Below, piece after piece: positions 1 through 11,857 of a DNA stretch of 64,000 bases. Both the position numbers and the translations under genes were made by a program. The notes beneath the pieces were generated by a model. The model saw only the letters and a list, made by a program, of their open reading frames with translations, had not been told where the DNA came from and did not search any database. The number at the start of each line of letters is the position of its first letter. Positions within the stretch are counted from its first letter, which is position 1. Source of the DNA: Blastomyces gilchristii SLH14081 (Eukaryota > Ascomycota > Eurotiomycetes > Onygenales > Ajellomycetaceae); assembly GCF_000003855.2 (NCBI RefSeq), contig NW_003101679.1:876417-940416 (forward strand). Reading direction: 5' to 3'.

Positions 1-679
1 AGGGTCTGCTTCATACAACCAGCCTTTCCCTTCTTTCACGTCCGCATTCTTTAGTTGTGTAAACTCGTCCTTCCACAGATTGCGGTAGGTAGGCGGCATC
101 ATCGTGTGTAAATTACGCATGTTGCATACACGAAAAAGAGCGTATGCCGCGGCAAAGTGACGAGCTTCCATCGCCGTGGGACAGGCAGCCAAATGCTGGT
201 GAGGTGGAGGGGGGCGTATTGGAGGAAGAGTGATAGTCTCCTTTGACTTCGGATTAGTTTTCTTGAGAATAACGCTTGAGACGAAGCCATCTTTCGTTTT
301 TGTCTGGAATATATCAGTCATTATCAGAGATCCGAATTGCCATGTGGCTCCCCTAACGCGACATGCAAATGGGGCTTCTTACCATTGTGTATTCCGGTTT
401 GTCCCATTTTTGTTTCTGACAGTGCTCCAAGAGCATATTCACAGGTAACTTTCCAGTCCATGATGCGCCCCCTATCACCGTCCGTGCTGTTGGCTTCTTT
501 GGCGCTTCGCTCGACTCATCTTTGCCGTCCTTTTGGCCAGCCTTATTTCGGTCCGCGGCTTTGGATTTCCCCTTGGACTCACCAGCAGCCACGAAGTCGC
601 TAATGGAGATTTCTGCTGGAGGCGGTTTGGGGGTGTTTTTAGATCCACCACGGGGGCCGCCTCCCTTCTTCGGGCCCAT
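1..679 (-). CDS. DHX29/YLR419W-type DExH RNA helicase, N-terminal part (runs off the left edge)
   Basis: Two exons are visible: 679 down to 383, then 303 down to 1, joined over a 79-bp intron (GTAAGA donor, TTCCAG acceptor). The gene continues beyond the window. The N-terminus is Gly/Lys/Pro-rich (starting MGPKKGGGPRGG). It is followed by a dsRNA-binding-like segment containing VNMLLEHCQKQKWDKPEY and, after the intron, EARHFAAAYALFRVCNMRN. From memory of the family, these segments precede the helicase core in the large fungal DEAH proteins related to DHX29/YLR419W. The helicase motifs themselves lie outside the window, so the enzymatic call rests on the N-terminal domain only. The gene shares a 477-bp divergent promoter with the aprataxin-like gene. 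The start is the first ATG of the open frame. Confidence 0.75.
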
Positions 680-1156
680 AGTAGATCACGAAAAACCGAG
701 CAAGTCCCCAGTTCCCGGTGTTAGTTAATTCAGTGATTTAATTAATATTTCATCGCTGTCACTAAGCTGAAAGTTCGATGTGAGGCTCTGAATCGCTTAA
801 TAAGCAGATCTTATCTTATCAGCGCGCTCAGCCTTGAGCTGGTGACAGAATATCCGTTTGCGAAGTTGATATTATCAGCCCTATGTTTTTGCAGTTGACA
901 TGACCGTTTCATGAAACCCTTACAGATATCTAAAACATTTTACTAACACTTTTAACTCCTTAACCGACCCCTTAACCGATGAGCAAGAGCTCTTCGCATA
1001 GCTCCAGCGCCGGAAATGTTCCAGTGGAGCATAAAACAGAAGCGCCCTCAAATCAAACAGAGCAGAGCCGGAATGCTTGTATTATCCCATATTTATTTTG
1101 AGCATCCCATCCATTTATAACTGATATCTCACCCCTGTTTTGCAGTTACCGAACTT
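680..1156. promoter_or_regulatory. Divergent intergenic region between helicase and aprataxin-like genes
   Basis: This 477-bp gap separates two divergently transcribed genes, so it must hold both promoters and 5' UTRs. I see no further coding sequence, no RNA gene and no clear TATA element. The segment is moderately AT-rich. Confidence 0.6.
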
Positions 1157-1882
1157 ATGGCCCCCAAAACCAAACCGCCGCTACAACCAATATCCGCCTC
1201 TCACAAGCTCTCAAACGTATTCAACTCCCGTGATAACCTAGGCCCCTATATCGAAAATCCTTCAGCGTTTCCCCCTTCCGTCGTCCTCTACTATAACGAT
1301 GACTTCGTTGCCGTCCATGACCGCTACCCCAAGTCCTCGCTCCACCTCCTCCTCCTACCACGCAATCCAGCAAAAACACGCCTACACCCCTTCGAAGCTT
1401 TGGAAGACCCAGAATTCCTTCAGAAGGTCCAAAAAGAGACGAAGAAATTAAAACGTCTAGCAGCTGCGGAATTACGGAGGATGTACAGCACAACTTCCGC
1501 ACAAGAAATCGCGCGCCAGCAAGCTATGGATGCGGATCCACCGCCCGACGAACTGCCAGCCGGTCGCGACTGGGAGAAGGAGATTATGTGCGGCATCCAT
1601 GCGCACCCTTCTATGAACCACTTGCATATACATGTTCTTGCCGTAGATAGGTTTAGCCCATGCCTCAGACATCGGAGACATTATAATAGCTTTTCAACCC
1701 CTTTTTTCGTCGATGTTGAGGATTTTCCGTTGGCGGAGGATGATGTGCGGAGGCATCCGGGGAGGGAAGGGTATTTGAGGCTCGATTTTAAGTGCTGGAG
1801 GTGCGGAAAAATGTTTGGCAATAAATTTCAGCAGCTGAAGGCCCATCTGGAAGAGGAGTTTCAAGCTTGGAGGGCACTTTGA
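1157..1882 (+). CDS. hnt3: Aprataxin-like HIT-domain DNA deadenylase with C-terminal zinc finger
   Basis: A single-exon gene of 241 aa. The HIT signature is at His155-Leu-His157-Ile-His159 (context MNHLHIHVL); in HIT hydrolases the middle histidine is the nucleophile. The C-terminus carries Cys213-x2-Cys216, His230 and Glu234, which matches the C2HE zinc finger of yeast-type aprataxins. The family removes 5'-AMP from abortive DNA ligation ends in the nucleus. Length and domain order (HIT then zinc finger, no FHA domain) fit fungal Hnt3/aprataxin rather than the longer animal protein. The start is the first in-frame ATG and the N-terminus is Lys/Pro-rich. The gene is convergent with irc22. Confidence 0.9.
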   Translation: MAPKTKPPLQPISASHKLSNVFNSRDNLGPYIENPSAFPPSVVLYYNDDFVAVHDRYPKSSLHLLLLPRNPAKTRLHPFEALEDPEFLQKVQKETKKLKRLAAAELRRMYSTTSAQEIARQQAMDADPPPDELPAGRDWEKEIMCGIHAHPSMNHLHIHVLAVDRFSPCLRHRRHYNSFSTPFFVDVEDFPLAEDDVRRHPGREGYLRLDFKCWRCGKMFGNKFQQLKAHLEEEFQAWRAL

Positions 1883-2427
1883 CCAATGCTTGCCTGACGA
1901 ATAATAATTTTTTTATTTTAATGTTTATTGTTCCCAATCCCTCACTCAGGGTTCCGTCGTGTATGCTGGAGGTAAATTATATACATTGGCTCAACATCTC
2001 ATCATAGCTTGATGCTATAGAATTGCGGACCTTAGGGTAAATAATAAAAATTGTATTTTCAAGATGCCATGGGAATATCGAACAAACACCACGAAATATT
2101 CTTCCTCTTTCGTATGAACCCAGATCGAATATATATTATTTGATAAGTAATACAAATTTAAAATGGAAAGAAAGGAACAAGATACCGAACCCAAATGTAC
2201 TAATACAAAGTCGCATCGCGGAAAGCTACCAATCCCGTTTGGGTCAAGGGAGCTCTCCACAAGACGCATATTGTTATCGCTGGTTTTGGAGGATCCGTTC
2301 CAAACTATATCAACTATTGTTCTTCTTTTTTAACCGGACTCCGGAAAGAAATGACAATCGCCATATAGATCGTTTGAAGGCATATTATATCATCCAAATA
2401 GGTAATTGTCTGGTCAAAAGGATCGCA
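1883..2427. other. Convergent 3' intergenic region
   Basis: This 545-bp segment lies between two converging genes and should hold both 3' UTRs. Short open frames here overlap in several frames and look like chance. It is AT-rich, with T runs near 1908 and 2321. No gene is supported. Confidence 0.6.
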
Positions 2428-3361
2428 CTAAGCTTTGGGCTTCGCCCGGCCTCCGCTCTTCACTTTTCGAGGCTCGGGTCGGTGAATGTGGTGGGCAGGG
2501 ATCCACTCAGTGTCATAGGTTTTTCCAGACGCGACACCTGTTGATTCGGTTCCAGAAACGGAGGCATGCTCAGATGTCTCGCTCTTGGTCTGTCCGAAAG
2601 ATTTCTTCGGTCTGTCGCCACCCTTGCGTTTCTGGGGGAAGTATGGAGCGATCCAGATGGTATAGGCGAAGTAGACGGTGCCAACGAAGGCGGATAGGAG
2701 GAAGAACCAGAGGAAGAGGCTGGGAAATAGTATGCGACATTAGCACATGCCGTGAAGCAAAGTTGGGAGACAGGAAATACTCACACTTTAGGGTCAAAGA
2801 TGCTCGTTTCCGGCTCGACGATACTAACGGTGCCGCTATAGGCCTGGACGGTAAATGCCATGCTATTTGAATTGGAGATAACGGCGGCCAGATGCAATCT
2901 CAAGTCCTGGGGATGCATTTCAGTGACAAAGGCATATCCCGTCGAGTGCTGGCCCCCAGCGGGGATCGCAACATCGTAGCGGGAAGAAGTGAGGTTGCGG
3001 ACATTCTGAACAGGCTCTCCCGCAGGATCAACTGTCCATAGACTTCCTGCGATCAAGTTCAACGTCACTGGATCAGGTTCATTGTTGGAGATGGTGAGAA
3101 GAGCTTGAGTCGGGTTGCCGTTTACGAGCGTCACTCCGAAGATCTCGGAGTTGGGAAAAGAAGCCGAAACGCTAACATTCAATGTTGGGGCTATGACTTC
3201 CTCAGCAGCAGGCTGAGCGGGCTATTGCAATCACGGGTTCGTATCAGCAGGTGCCTCGCCGCGAAAGGACATTTGCATAGAAAATAACTCACAGAATCCC
3301 CGCGAACCAGGACGGCTTGCAACGAGAGCAGCACAGCTGACAGCAGCCCAAGTTTCCCCAT
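2428..3361 (-). CDS. irc22: Irc22-like, translocon-associated (TRAP-alpha-like) ER membrane protein
   Basis: Three exons: 3361-3293, 3221-2785 and 2719-2428, coding for 265 aa. The introns have GTGAGT donors and TAG/CAG acceptors and keep phase. Exon 1 encodes a cleavable-looking signal peptide (MGKLGLLSAVLLSLQAVLV). Exon 2 encodes a lumenal beta-rich domain with the family-like stretch ALLTISNNEPDPVTLNLI. Exon 3 opens with one transmembrane helix (LFLWFFLLSAFVGTVYFAY) followed by a basic cytosolic tail ending GRAKPKA. This type I topology and the length fit fungal Irc22, related to the alpha subunit of the translocon-associated protein complex. Function in fungi is poorly known. The gene diverges from the CCCH gene across 466 bp. 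Confidence 0.88.
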
Positions 3362-3827
3362 TTTGGCGATGATAGTTTTATTAAATGTATAGGGAGGAGA
3401 TTAGGAGGGGGGGGGAAGAGGGGAAAAGAGCGATAGAGTGGGAATTGAAGAAGGAAGTTAGAAATGCCAGTCCCCTAATGTATGGGAACGCTGAGCTTAA
3501 TTTCCACGTATGTCACATCAGAACGGTGGAACCTTGTAAGCGTGATGAGTCAGCAGCCCAACTTGCGCCGCTTGATGGAATTAGACGCGGAATTAGACGC
3601 GGATTGGCGCTACGCAGGGTTCGAGTGAACGGTACGGAATCATCGAGCTGATATTATTATCACCATACTGTGGGTGATATACTGACAGCTGACTTACTAT
3701 TTATATTGTTGCCCTTTTTATAGCCTAACCCTTTAGTCCGACTTGTTTTTCTCCTTTCTCACACCCTGCCGGTAAACATTCCCTCCATCTACTCAGCACG
3801 CGCGCTGCACATCTCAGCTTAAACAAG
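3362..3827. promoter_or_regulatory. Divergent intergenic region between irc22 and the CCCH gene
   Basis: 466 bp between two divergent starts. It contains a purine-rich stretch near 3390-3460 and a duplicated GGAATTAGACGC motif around 3580-3600. A pyrimidine-rich tract sits upstream of the CCCH start. No coding sequence is seen. Confidence 0.55.
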
Positions 3828-5465
3828 ATGGCTAGCTCCACAGCCCAGGAGTTTTTCCAGCGTTACGAGCAGGTCAAAGCGATTGAACAGTCAAAGAATG
3901 AGTTAATTGAAGTGCTAATCTCCGCCCACCTCTCTACTTTGACTTTGCCTTCTCATATTGGTTAAATAGGATCTTTTACGGCGGGTTGCCGAGCTCGAAA
4001 ATGCATATCAACAAACCCGATTAGACCATGAACGCGAATCCCGTTTTAATCGTGAAGTGCAAATGCATGAAATGGAGCTTATGAAACAGATAACTGCTAT
4101 GGAAACTGTGATGGTGCGGTTTTGTCATCCCCATACCTATATACGATATCCCCCGTCGGTCTAACTGTCAGTTCTTTGTTGGTTGTGGTAGGAACAAGAA
4201 CCATTTCTTCTCGTTCTTCTCGATGGTGATGGCATGATATTCCAGGACTCTTTTCTGCAACAAGGTGAACAGGGTGGTAAAGACGCTGCGAATCAGCTCT
4301 GGGCTGCAATCCGTGACTATGCGTCTCGAACTTTTCCGAACATACCATCGCCAAAAATTATAGCTCGGGTATATGCAAACGTCAGAGGATTAGCTGATGC
4401 ATGCTATAAAGCTGGTCTTGTTGAACGTCCAGGCCTAATTGAAGAATTTACTCGTGGATTCAATGGGAGTAGGCTCTTGTTTGATTTCGTTGATGTGGGT
4501 AGTGGTAAAGATAGAGCCGATGATAAGCTCGCTGGTATGCTGGTTCCCTCACCCACCCCCTACTCTAGTAGCCATTTTAGGACGTTTACTAACTTCAAAA
4601 TGTCTTCAAAGAGGTTTTTAAGCTCCATTTATACAATTGCCATTGTCACCAAATATTCCTCGGCTGTTCTCATGATAACGGCTATGCGAGACTGCTTGAA
4701 GATACGTTAGCGGATCGCGACCTTATTGGACGAATATCCTTAATCGAAGGCGTCCCATTCGAACGAGAATTAGTACCTATGGGAGCTTCTTACAGAGTAA
4801 CTAAATTTGAAGAGCTTTTCCGGACCTCAAAGATAATTACGAACCCACCTTCATGGAATGACCGGAATGGGACGAATAATAACTCCATCCCTACCCCAAT
4901 TTCTGCACCGCTATCCGCCCTATCGCCTAATACGCCTGGCAACCACGGCCTTGCTCGCATCCCGTCCAACTCGACCATCCCGTCGAATGGAACAAGCACA
5001 CCGCCAACATGGGCCGCAACCACGGCAGCGGGAGCCCAGGGGCCATTTACCGATTTAACAGCCTCGAAACCAAGCAGCCCCGCACCATCCAAGGTCGAGC
5101 GCAATAAATACGGCGAACGCATTGACCGGTTAGATTTCAAAACTATCCCCAAGGACGAATTAAATCGAGTGAAGAAGTTAAAATTATGTAACCTATACTA
5201 TTTGCTTGGTGACTGTCCCAATTTAAGCTGCTACCACACTCACGATCATAAATTGTCGAAGAATGAGCGTGTCGTCTTGCACGCGGTTGCGCGGATGACG
5301 CCATGTCGGTTCGGCACGGAGTGCGATGATCCCGGCTGTATATATGGCCATCGCTGTCCGCAGAGTGAGGTAGGCAAGAAAGATTGCTACTGGGGCTCGA
5401 ATTGTCGATTCGACACCGCCGCCCACGGAATCGATACTACAATCGTGAAAGTCACGAAGGTATAA
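3828..5465 (+). CDS. Fungal CCCH-type zinc-finger protein
   Basis: Four exons (3828-3911, 3970-4113, 4192-4534, 4612-5465) give 474 aa. The second and third introns have usable branch and acceptor sites; the first two donors are the weaker GTGCTA and GTGCGG. The N-terminus is a coiled coil (about residues 10-75). Next comes a conserved globular domain beginning EPFLLVLLDGDGMIFQD and including CSHDNGYARLLED. A Ser/Pro/Thr-rich linker follows. At the C-terminus are clustered fingers: C-x8-C-x4-C near LCNLYYLLGDCPNLSCYHTH, C-x5-C-x4-C-x3-H near CRFGTECDDPGCIYGH, and a further C-x5-C-x6-H. This architecture is a conserved ascomycete family; RNA binding is inferred from the fingers. No specific function is known to me. 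Confidence 0.88.
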
Positions 5466-6019
5466 CGTGACAATCTCTTTCTCTTGCGTTTATGTTTTAT
5501 TCATTTCATAAAGAGGAAAGGAAGTTGGAAGCTTCTGCCTTCTCTGGATGCTGGAGTGGTTGGTGAGCTGAGTATATTACATGTGCTGCATTTAAGCTCT
5601 CAACCAACCTACTCTGCAGACAGAAACGGGACCGCTTTTCCACCCAAGTTACTCTTTACTCTCTCTTATTTTATCCACTCTACCTCTACCCAATTGCCCA
5701 AAATGCCTCAAACCAACCCGCACGCAAAAACACACACCGTGGTACTTTGGAGACGACAATGAAGGCCACCCCTTTGTCTATTCCCGCCAACGTTACTCAC
5801 TCATTCCTCAACTCAGAATTGGGCGAAACCGATCATTTTAATACCATTATTATTATGCACCCGGTTTATCCATTACTCCGACATTCTTCTGTCTTTGAAA
5901 TCTCCCATTTTCTCTCCATTGGCCCTTGCGCCCTTTCTTTTGTGTTTGTTGGTTCTTCTTTCAGAATCAAACGGTCAGCAGCCTTGCTTGTTCTCTCTTC
6001 TTCTCCTTCCTCTTATCCT

Positions 6020-6059
<40 letters not shown>

Positions 6060-6712
6060 ATTTTTATTTTTTATCTTTTTTAAATAAGCTGGGTTGAATG
6101 GGAATGGAATTTAGTGGGTGGATGGACGGATCTATGGAGTCTCTCTTTTCACCTTTGTTCCCTTCTGAATTTTTTAAAGATATTTTTAATTTAAAGTCAT
6201 GTATCAAATGGATGGAAACATCGTTTCACTTTATTTACATCGTCTCACTCTTTTCCCAACCCTCTTCCATTTTACTTTTATTTCAATTTAGTATTTCCCC
6301 TAGTCATTCTCTGATAATCCCCGTATCTTATAATGATGATATTGACACACGCCTATGATTCCACGATCGGGATAGAGGGTAGGTTGAGAGGAGGACTTTC
6401 GTTACAGTGAGCAATGAATTATATGCTCCGGGAAAAACGAATTGGAGAAAGCATTGCCCTAATTGTCGTGCGAAAAAAGATTCGTATCTAAAGACTTTTT
6501 CTCATTCCCATTAGACGTATCTAAACTTAACCTTCCTGAATAATTTATATAGGCCTTTTTCCCGTGATGATACACATATACCTCCGAAACGCCATCGCTA
6601 CTAATTTCCATATATATGTATATACTAGAAATGCAAGGAAGGAAAGCAAAAAAGGGAGAGAAAACGAGGGCACAAAACTAACATGATCCCATGTAGATAT
6701 AGTATATACCCA
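5466..6712. other. Intergenic region between CCCH gene and pot1 (3' ends converge)
   Basis: About 1.25 kb without a supportable gene. It contains a pyrimidine-rich belt with a (CT)n run near 6024-6052 and T-rich flanks, then AT-rich DNA. Open frames here are low-complexity (Ser/Leu/Phe) and look like products of the CT repeat. It should hold the 3' UTRs of both neighbours. Confidence 0.55.
6024..6052. repeat. (CT)n microsatellite
   Basis: An uninterrupted CT dinucleotide run of about 29 bp, followed by a T-rich stretch. It lies in the intergenic gap downstream of both neighbouring genes. Confidence 0.9.
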
Positions 6713-8978
6713 TTACACAATCGTGGTACCGAACATACAAAACCGCCTTTCCCACCCAAGCCCGCATTCATCACTATCGTCGTTATCTGAAGTCCCCTCG
6801 TCCGACGCACGTGATCTCTTAACGCCAAACTCTTTAATACAGCAGACAAATGGCTTCGTTGACGCGGTAATGATTTGGTTGTTGGGATCAGGGTTGGGAT
6901 CGTCGTTGCTTCCAGCGTTGTTGTCGCTGCTGCTGTTGCTGCTTTGCGCTGCTGCCATGCTCGCACGCTTGCGTTCTTCTAGGTCGCCCCAAAGAATGAA
7001 CAGTTTTTCACGGAGGTCGAAAAGCACAGCGGGGTTTTTGCGGAGGCTGATTTGGTTTTATAATAGTGATTTTAGTGAGTATTTATAGCTTGTATTTCTT
7101 TATATTTTTCGCATAATCAAGGTTTTTTGTTGAAAGAAAAGGGGGAGGGAAAATCATACTTCACAGCATCGAGGCGAAGTAAGAACACAGCATCGTTATT
7201 TCCTACATAGAGTTTCATGCGCTCCCGTGGCCCGCTACGGTTGTAATGAGTGCCTGGTCCCGCGTCTTCGACCAGGAGACAAAATCTCCATTCCCATCGC
7301 TTGCGGCTGCCGGTTTCGTTATTATCATCGTCAGTGCCCGACACGCTCCCTTCGGTGTCTGATAGCATGGCACGCTCCACATCATACTGTACGGAAAAAT
7401 CTTCTAACTTGGGAGGGAAGAAATCGACAATGCGGACAGAAGCTTTGTAACGGAGATTTTGGAAGGGGAGGCGGTATTTGATTCCGTCAGGGGAGATGTT
7501 GGTGTGGGATTCATTGAAGAGAATGTCCGATATTGAGCGGCAGGGGACTGAGGGGTTGTTTGCCCGGACTGTAGATTGAATGTTAGCATTTATTGTTACT
7601 GATTTGTTTCCCCCCATTGATGTGTAGATCGCAAAATGTGGCGTTGTCAACACGTACTGTAATCGTTGAGTTGATCCCGCTTCGCCTGGAAAGAAGTTGT
7701 TATTTCTAGTTGATCTTCCTCCCGCTTTCTTTTCGCCTCTTGCTTCTTCCTTTGCTCCGCTAGCCGCTTCTTGGCCTTTTTAGATAGATTTCGTGGTTGC
7801 TCATCATCATCCGCCAATTTCCGCTTGTTGACATCATTGCCATGATGACCCGGATTCTCTGTTCTCATCCTCTTCCAGTATTCTAGTTTCCGCTTCACGA
7901 GCTTCTTTAAATCCTCGTCGGAATCATTATCATTGATGGGTATCACTTGGATTTTCTCGGGGAAATGGCGATCTGTGTGAAGGCTGCCCTCCATTACGCC
8001 GCTCATTCTTCCTATTTTGATATTGACATTTTGGAGTACAACAAAATCATTTTCTTTGATGTTTTGCCTTGCGTAATATGAATGTGGTTCCCAGAGAGTA
8101 ACTTGTAATGTCATTTGGCCGTAAGGTCCGGGCCAGTCCCTCCTAGGGCGTGACGTGTAGCCGTATTCGTCGCCATCGCGGGGACCACTTTCCTCCGAAG
8201 AATAATTGAAAAGCTGTTTGTTTTGGGTATAGTCGGTTACATAGAGAAGAAATCTTTGATAATCTTCAGGGTAAGTTTTCACTACCTGAACAACAAGGTC
8301 GACAAATATACCACAGGATGCGTCCTTTATTAAGCTAAATTTTGGCCTGCGGCGTGGAGTAAATGGTTTGGTGAATGGCTTAGTGGCCAGTGGGCGCAAT
8401 GGGACCGAAGTTGCGACTTGATTGACTTGAACAGGTTGGCAGCTCGTAGCCACTGTGTAATCCGCACCGATTAGGGAGAAAGCATATGATTTCTCAGTAG
8501 CGGTCAAGTCTCGAGTACCGGGTCGCATTGTTACTTGTGGAACTGCCTTGGGATTGGGCCCTTTACTGAAAATGATCCAAGGAGTGCTATCCCGTTGGCT
8601 ACAGAGGCCAATCACCGCCCCTTGATACGACCGTACCTGTCTAGGCTATCAGCGACCGAAAGAGCCACAGTTCGATTTCGAAACAAGGAAACGGACCTTA
8701 ATCTGCCGCAAAAGAACCACATCCCCATGCTGAGGGACTGGTAGATATGATTCGTCATTGTTGAAGTAACGGATTTTGAGACCGTTCCATGACTCATTAT
8801 CAAGATCATGATCTTTAAGTGTAAAGGTGGACACATATGAAGATCCTCCGGATAATTTTGGTGGGAGGGCGTCCACTACCACCGCGATAACGTTCACCAT
8901 CCTGTCCATTCTGGATACCGCCGTTTGGATATCATCGAATCCTGGGGGGATTGATGGGGCCATTATGTGGTATGGCAC
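6713..8978 (-). CDS. pot1: Protection of telomeres protein POT1 (telomeric ssDNA-binding OB-fold protein)
   Basis: Four exons (8978-8697, 8636-7658, 7568-7160, 7046-6713) encode 667 aa, all in phase with consensus-like splice sites. Residues about 20-110 form the N-terminal Telo_bind OB fold: VNVIAVVVDALPPKL, then FTLKDHD, GLKIRYFN, HGDVVLLRQIKV and, after intron 1, the closing strand of SYQGAVIGLCSQRDS. A second nucleic-acid-binding region is likely around DWPGPYGQMTLQVTLWEPHS. A highly charged Lys/Arg/Glu coiled segment follows (KKAKKRLAEQRKKQEAKRKR). The family binds the 3' telomeric overhang within shelterin and limits resection and telomerase access. A second in-frame ATG lies at 8963, so the true start could be five codons in. 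The C-terminus is Asp/Asn-rich and low complexity. Confidence 0.88.
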
Positions 8979-9852
8979 ACCACAAAGACAAGCGAAAGAA
9001 AATGTCAGTGGCGAGAGTTAGAAGCGTTAGGCGCCTCAAAGACTGGCATTAGGACAGTAGCAAAGCAAACGTAAGATATGAGATGCTGATACGTCTGTCC
9101 CAATGCCAGGAGACCTGCTGTTATCATGTACAGGACAGGTACAAAACACAGGCTCAAGTTCCAGTATCAGCAACGCCGGAGTGTTGCAGAGCAGACCAAT
9201 GCCACAATCGAAGTACTTGTGGTACGGGATATATAAGAGTTGTCTCCAGAAGCAGCCTTAGTACTCAGTCAATTCAATTCTCCTCTTGACGAGCCACGCA
9301 AAATATGGGGATCAATTCCCTTGCTAGGACGCGTCCAAGTCGCGTGGGGGTCAACAAGGGAAGGGGGTATAGACAATGCTAGAAGGGCTATGGTTCCAGA
9401 CATCGACCATACAAGCAAATGGATCCCTTTCCCCACCCGCCTATTATCTCGCCAGGATATGTATATGCAACAGTTCTCGATAGATGTGTGCAGCCCGTTG
9501 CGACAAGCCGGAAGTTGCCCCAGGTTGTCCAAGAGGTGGTGGGGTTCCTGCTTAGTCATCCATGCTGGTTCAGCAACCACCCAAAGCAGAAAAGCCCCTC
9601 TTTACCATCACAATCTTTCCATTTTCTCTTCTCCCACCCAAACAACCCTCCCCCAAATCCATCCCGGACATCAGGTTTGCAAATACCATACATCTCCTCT
9701 TTTCCTCCGCTCGCGTTAGCCATACCTCTCTCTCTTATATCTTTTTGTGCACTTGTTCCAGCTTCTAGATCCGCTGCTGCTGGCCTGTTCTTTGCGCTGC
9801 CCAGCTCTGTCTTTCTTTTCCCTGCTCTCCCCTCCCTCCTCCTACCATCACA
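8979..9852. promoter_or_regulatory. Divergent intergenic region between pot1 and importin alpha
   Basis: 874 bp between divergent starts. The last 250 bp before the importin ATG are strongly pyrimidine-rich, as in promoters and 5' leaders of highly expressed filamentous fungal genes. Open frames in this stretch are Ser/Pro-rich and lack family features, so I do not call a gene. Confidence 0.55.
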
Positions 9853-11857
9853 ATGGCGGAGCGCTACATCCCAGAACACCGTCGCACCCAGTTCAAGGCG
9901 AAGAGCTCCTTCAAGCCAGATGAACTTCGTCGCCGCCGTGAGGAGCAGCAGGTTGAGATTCGGAAGCAGAAGCGCGAAGAGAACCTCGCAAAGCGGAGAG
10001 GTATCCAGACTCGCGATGGAGGTATCGGTGTAGGTGGAGAATCTGCGCTTGGTCCTGACGATAGCGATGAGGAGAGTGGAACCATTGAGAGTGAGGTATG
10101 TGCATGTCTTCTACCTGCTCTTACTCTTGGAACATAGTTGGGTCTTTCGTTTTCAAATGTGGTTTTGTTCCTTCCATGTCGTTTCGTGGCTAGCTATTTA
10201 GCTATGACGCGCAGCCAAGGATCTTCTGGCGCTTAGGCAGCTATAATAAGATCCGGGATGCGAACCAAGAGCGTGAGGAGATGGCACAAGATTGAATTTT
10301 TAAAGCGAAACCATAGTAGTAAATTTTGTAGTAGAATGAGTTTGCTAATTAGCCCTCTATAGCTTAACGTCGAGCTCCCAGAGATGGTAAAGGGTGTTTT
10401 CTCCGATCAAATCGATTTGCAGATTCAAGCCACCACCAAGTTCAGAAAACTCCTTTCTAAAGAACGGAACCCCCCCATCGAGCGCGTTATTGAAACCGGC
10501 GTTGTCGGCCGGTTCGTCGAATTCTTGCGTTCACCCCATACTTTGGTCCAGTTTGAGGCCGCTTGGGCGTTGACCAATATCGCTTCCGGATCAGCACAGC
10601 AAACCCAGGTCGTCATCGAAGCTGGCGCTGTCCCTATTTTCGTTGAACTTTTGAGTAGCCATGAGCCCGATGTACGGGAACAAGCCGTCTGGGCGCTTGG
10701 TAACATTGCTGGTGATAGTCCTCAATGTCGTGACTTTGTTCTTGGTGCGGGAGCTCTTCGTCCTCTCCTTGCATTGATTGGCGATGGGCGCAAACTTAGC
10801 ATGCTCCGAAATGCAACATGGACGCTGAGCAATTTCTGCCGTGGGAAGACTCCCCAGCCTGATTGGCCGACTGTTCGTTTTTCCCTTTCTATGTCCGACG
10901 CCACAATGAATTCTCTTTGGTAATTGCTAACCCCTGGCATTATAGATCCTTCCCGCTCTTCCCATTCTGGCTAAGTTGGTATACATGCTTGATGACGAGG
11001 TCTTGATCGACGCCTGCTGGGCTATTTCCTATTTGTCGGATGGATCAAATGACAAAATCCAGGCTGTCATCGAAGCCGGTATTCCTCGTCGATTGGTGGA
11101 ACTGCTTATGCACGCTTCCACATCTGTCCAGACCCCAGCGCTTAGATCTGTTGGCAACATAGTTACTGGTGACGATGTGCAGACCCAAGTGATTATCAAC
11201 TGCGGCGCTCTTCCTGCCCTTCTTTCTCTGCTCAGCTCCACTAAAGATGGTATCCGAAAAGAGGCCTGCTGGACCATCTCCAACATTACAGCTGGCAACT
11301 CTACCCAGATTCAGGCTGTCATTGATGCCAACATCATCCCTCCGCTGATCAACCTTTTGTCGAACGGAGATTTCAAGACTAGAAAAGAAGCCTGCTGGGC
11401 CATCTCAAACGCTACATCTGGGGGCCTTCAGAAGCCGGAGCAAATACGTTATCTAGTCTCTCAAGGATGCATTAAGCCACTCTGCGACCTCCTTGCATGC
11501 CCAGATAACAAGATCATTCAAGTTGCTCTCGATGGCCTGGAGAACATTTTGAAAGTCGGAGAGATGGACAAGGAGGCCGCCCAAATGGGAGAGCCTAGCG
11601 TGAATCGTTACGCTCTCTTCATTGAAGAGGCTGGCGGTATGGAAAAGATCCACGACTGCCAGAACAATGCCAACGAGGAGATCTACATGAAGGCTTACAA
11701 CATCATTGAGCGGTACTTCTCAGATGAGGAGGAGGCTGGCGCTGATATTGATGAGCTTGCACCTCAACAGACACAGGCAGGTTTCACCTTGGGTACCGGC
11801 CAGCAACCAACAGGATCCTTCAATTTCGCCAACGGTGGAGATAGTATGGATATGTAA
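9853..11857 (+). CDS. srp1: Importin subunit alpha (karyopherin alpha)
   Basis: Three exons (9853-10095, 10363-10872, 10946-11857) encode 554 aa. The N-terminal importin-beta-binding domain is Arg-rich ([20 protein letters not shown]). About ten armadillo repeats follow, with the conserved Trp/Asn arrays for NLS binding: [66 protein letters not shown]. The acidic C-terminus ([17 protein letters not shown]) is the usual Cse1-interacting region. It carries classical NLS cargo through nuclear pores with importin beta. Intron 1 is long for the locus (267 bp). The start ATG follows a pyrimidine tract and matches the family N-terminus. Confidence 0.96.

Noticed and set aside
5484..6358. Overlapping Ser/Leu-rich frames around the CT microsatellite
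   Set aside because: Low-complexity translation of a (CT)n tract and its flanks, in several frames at once.
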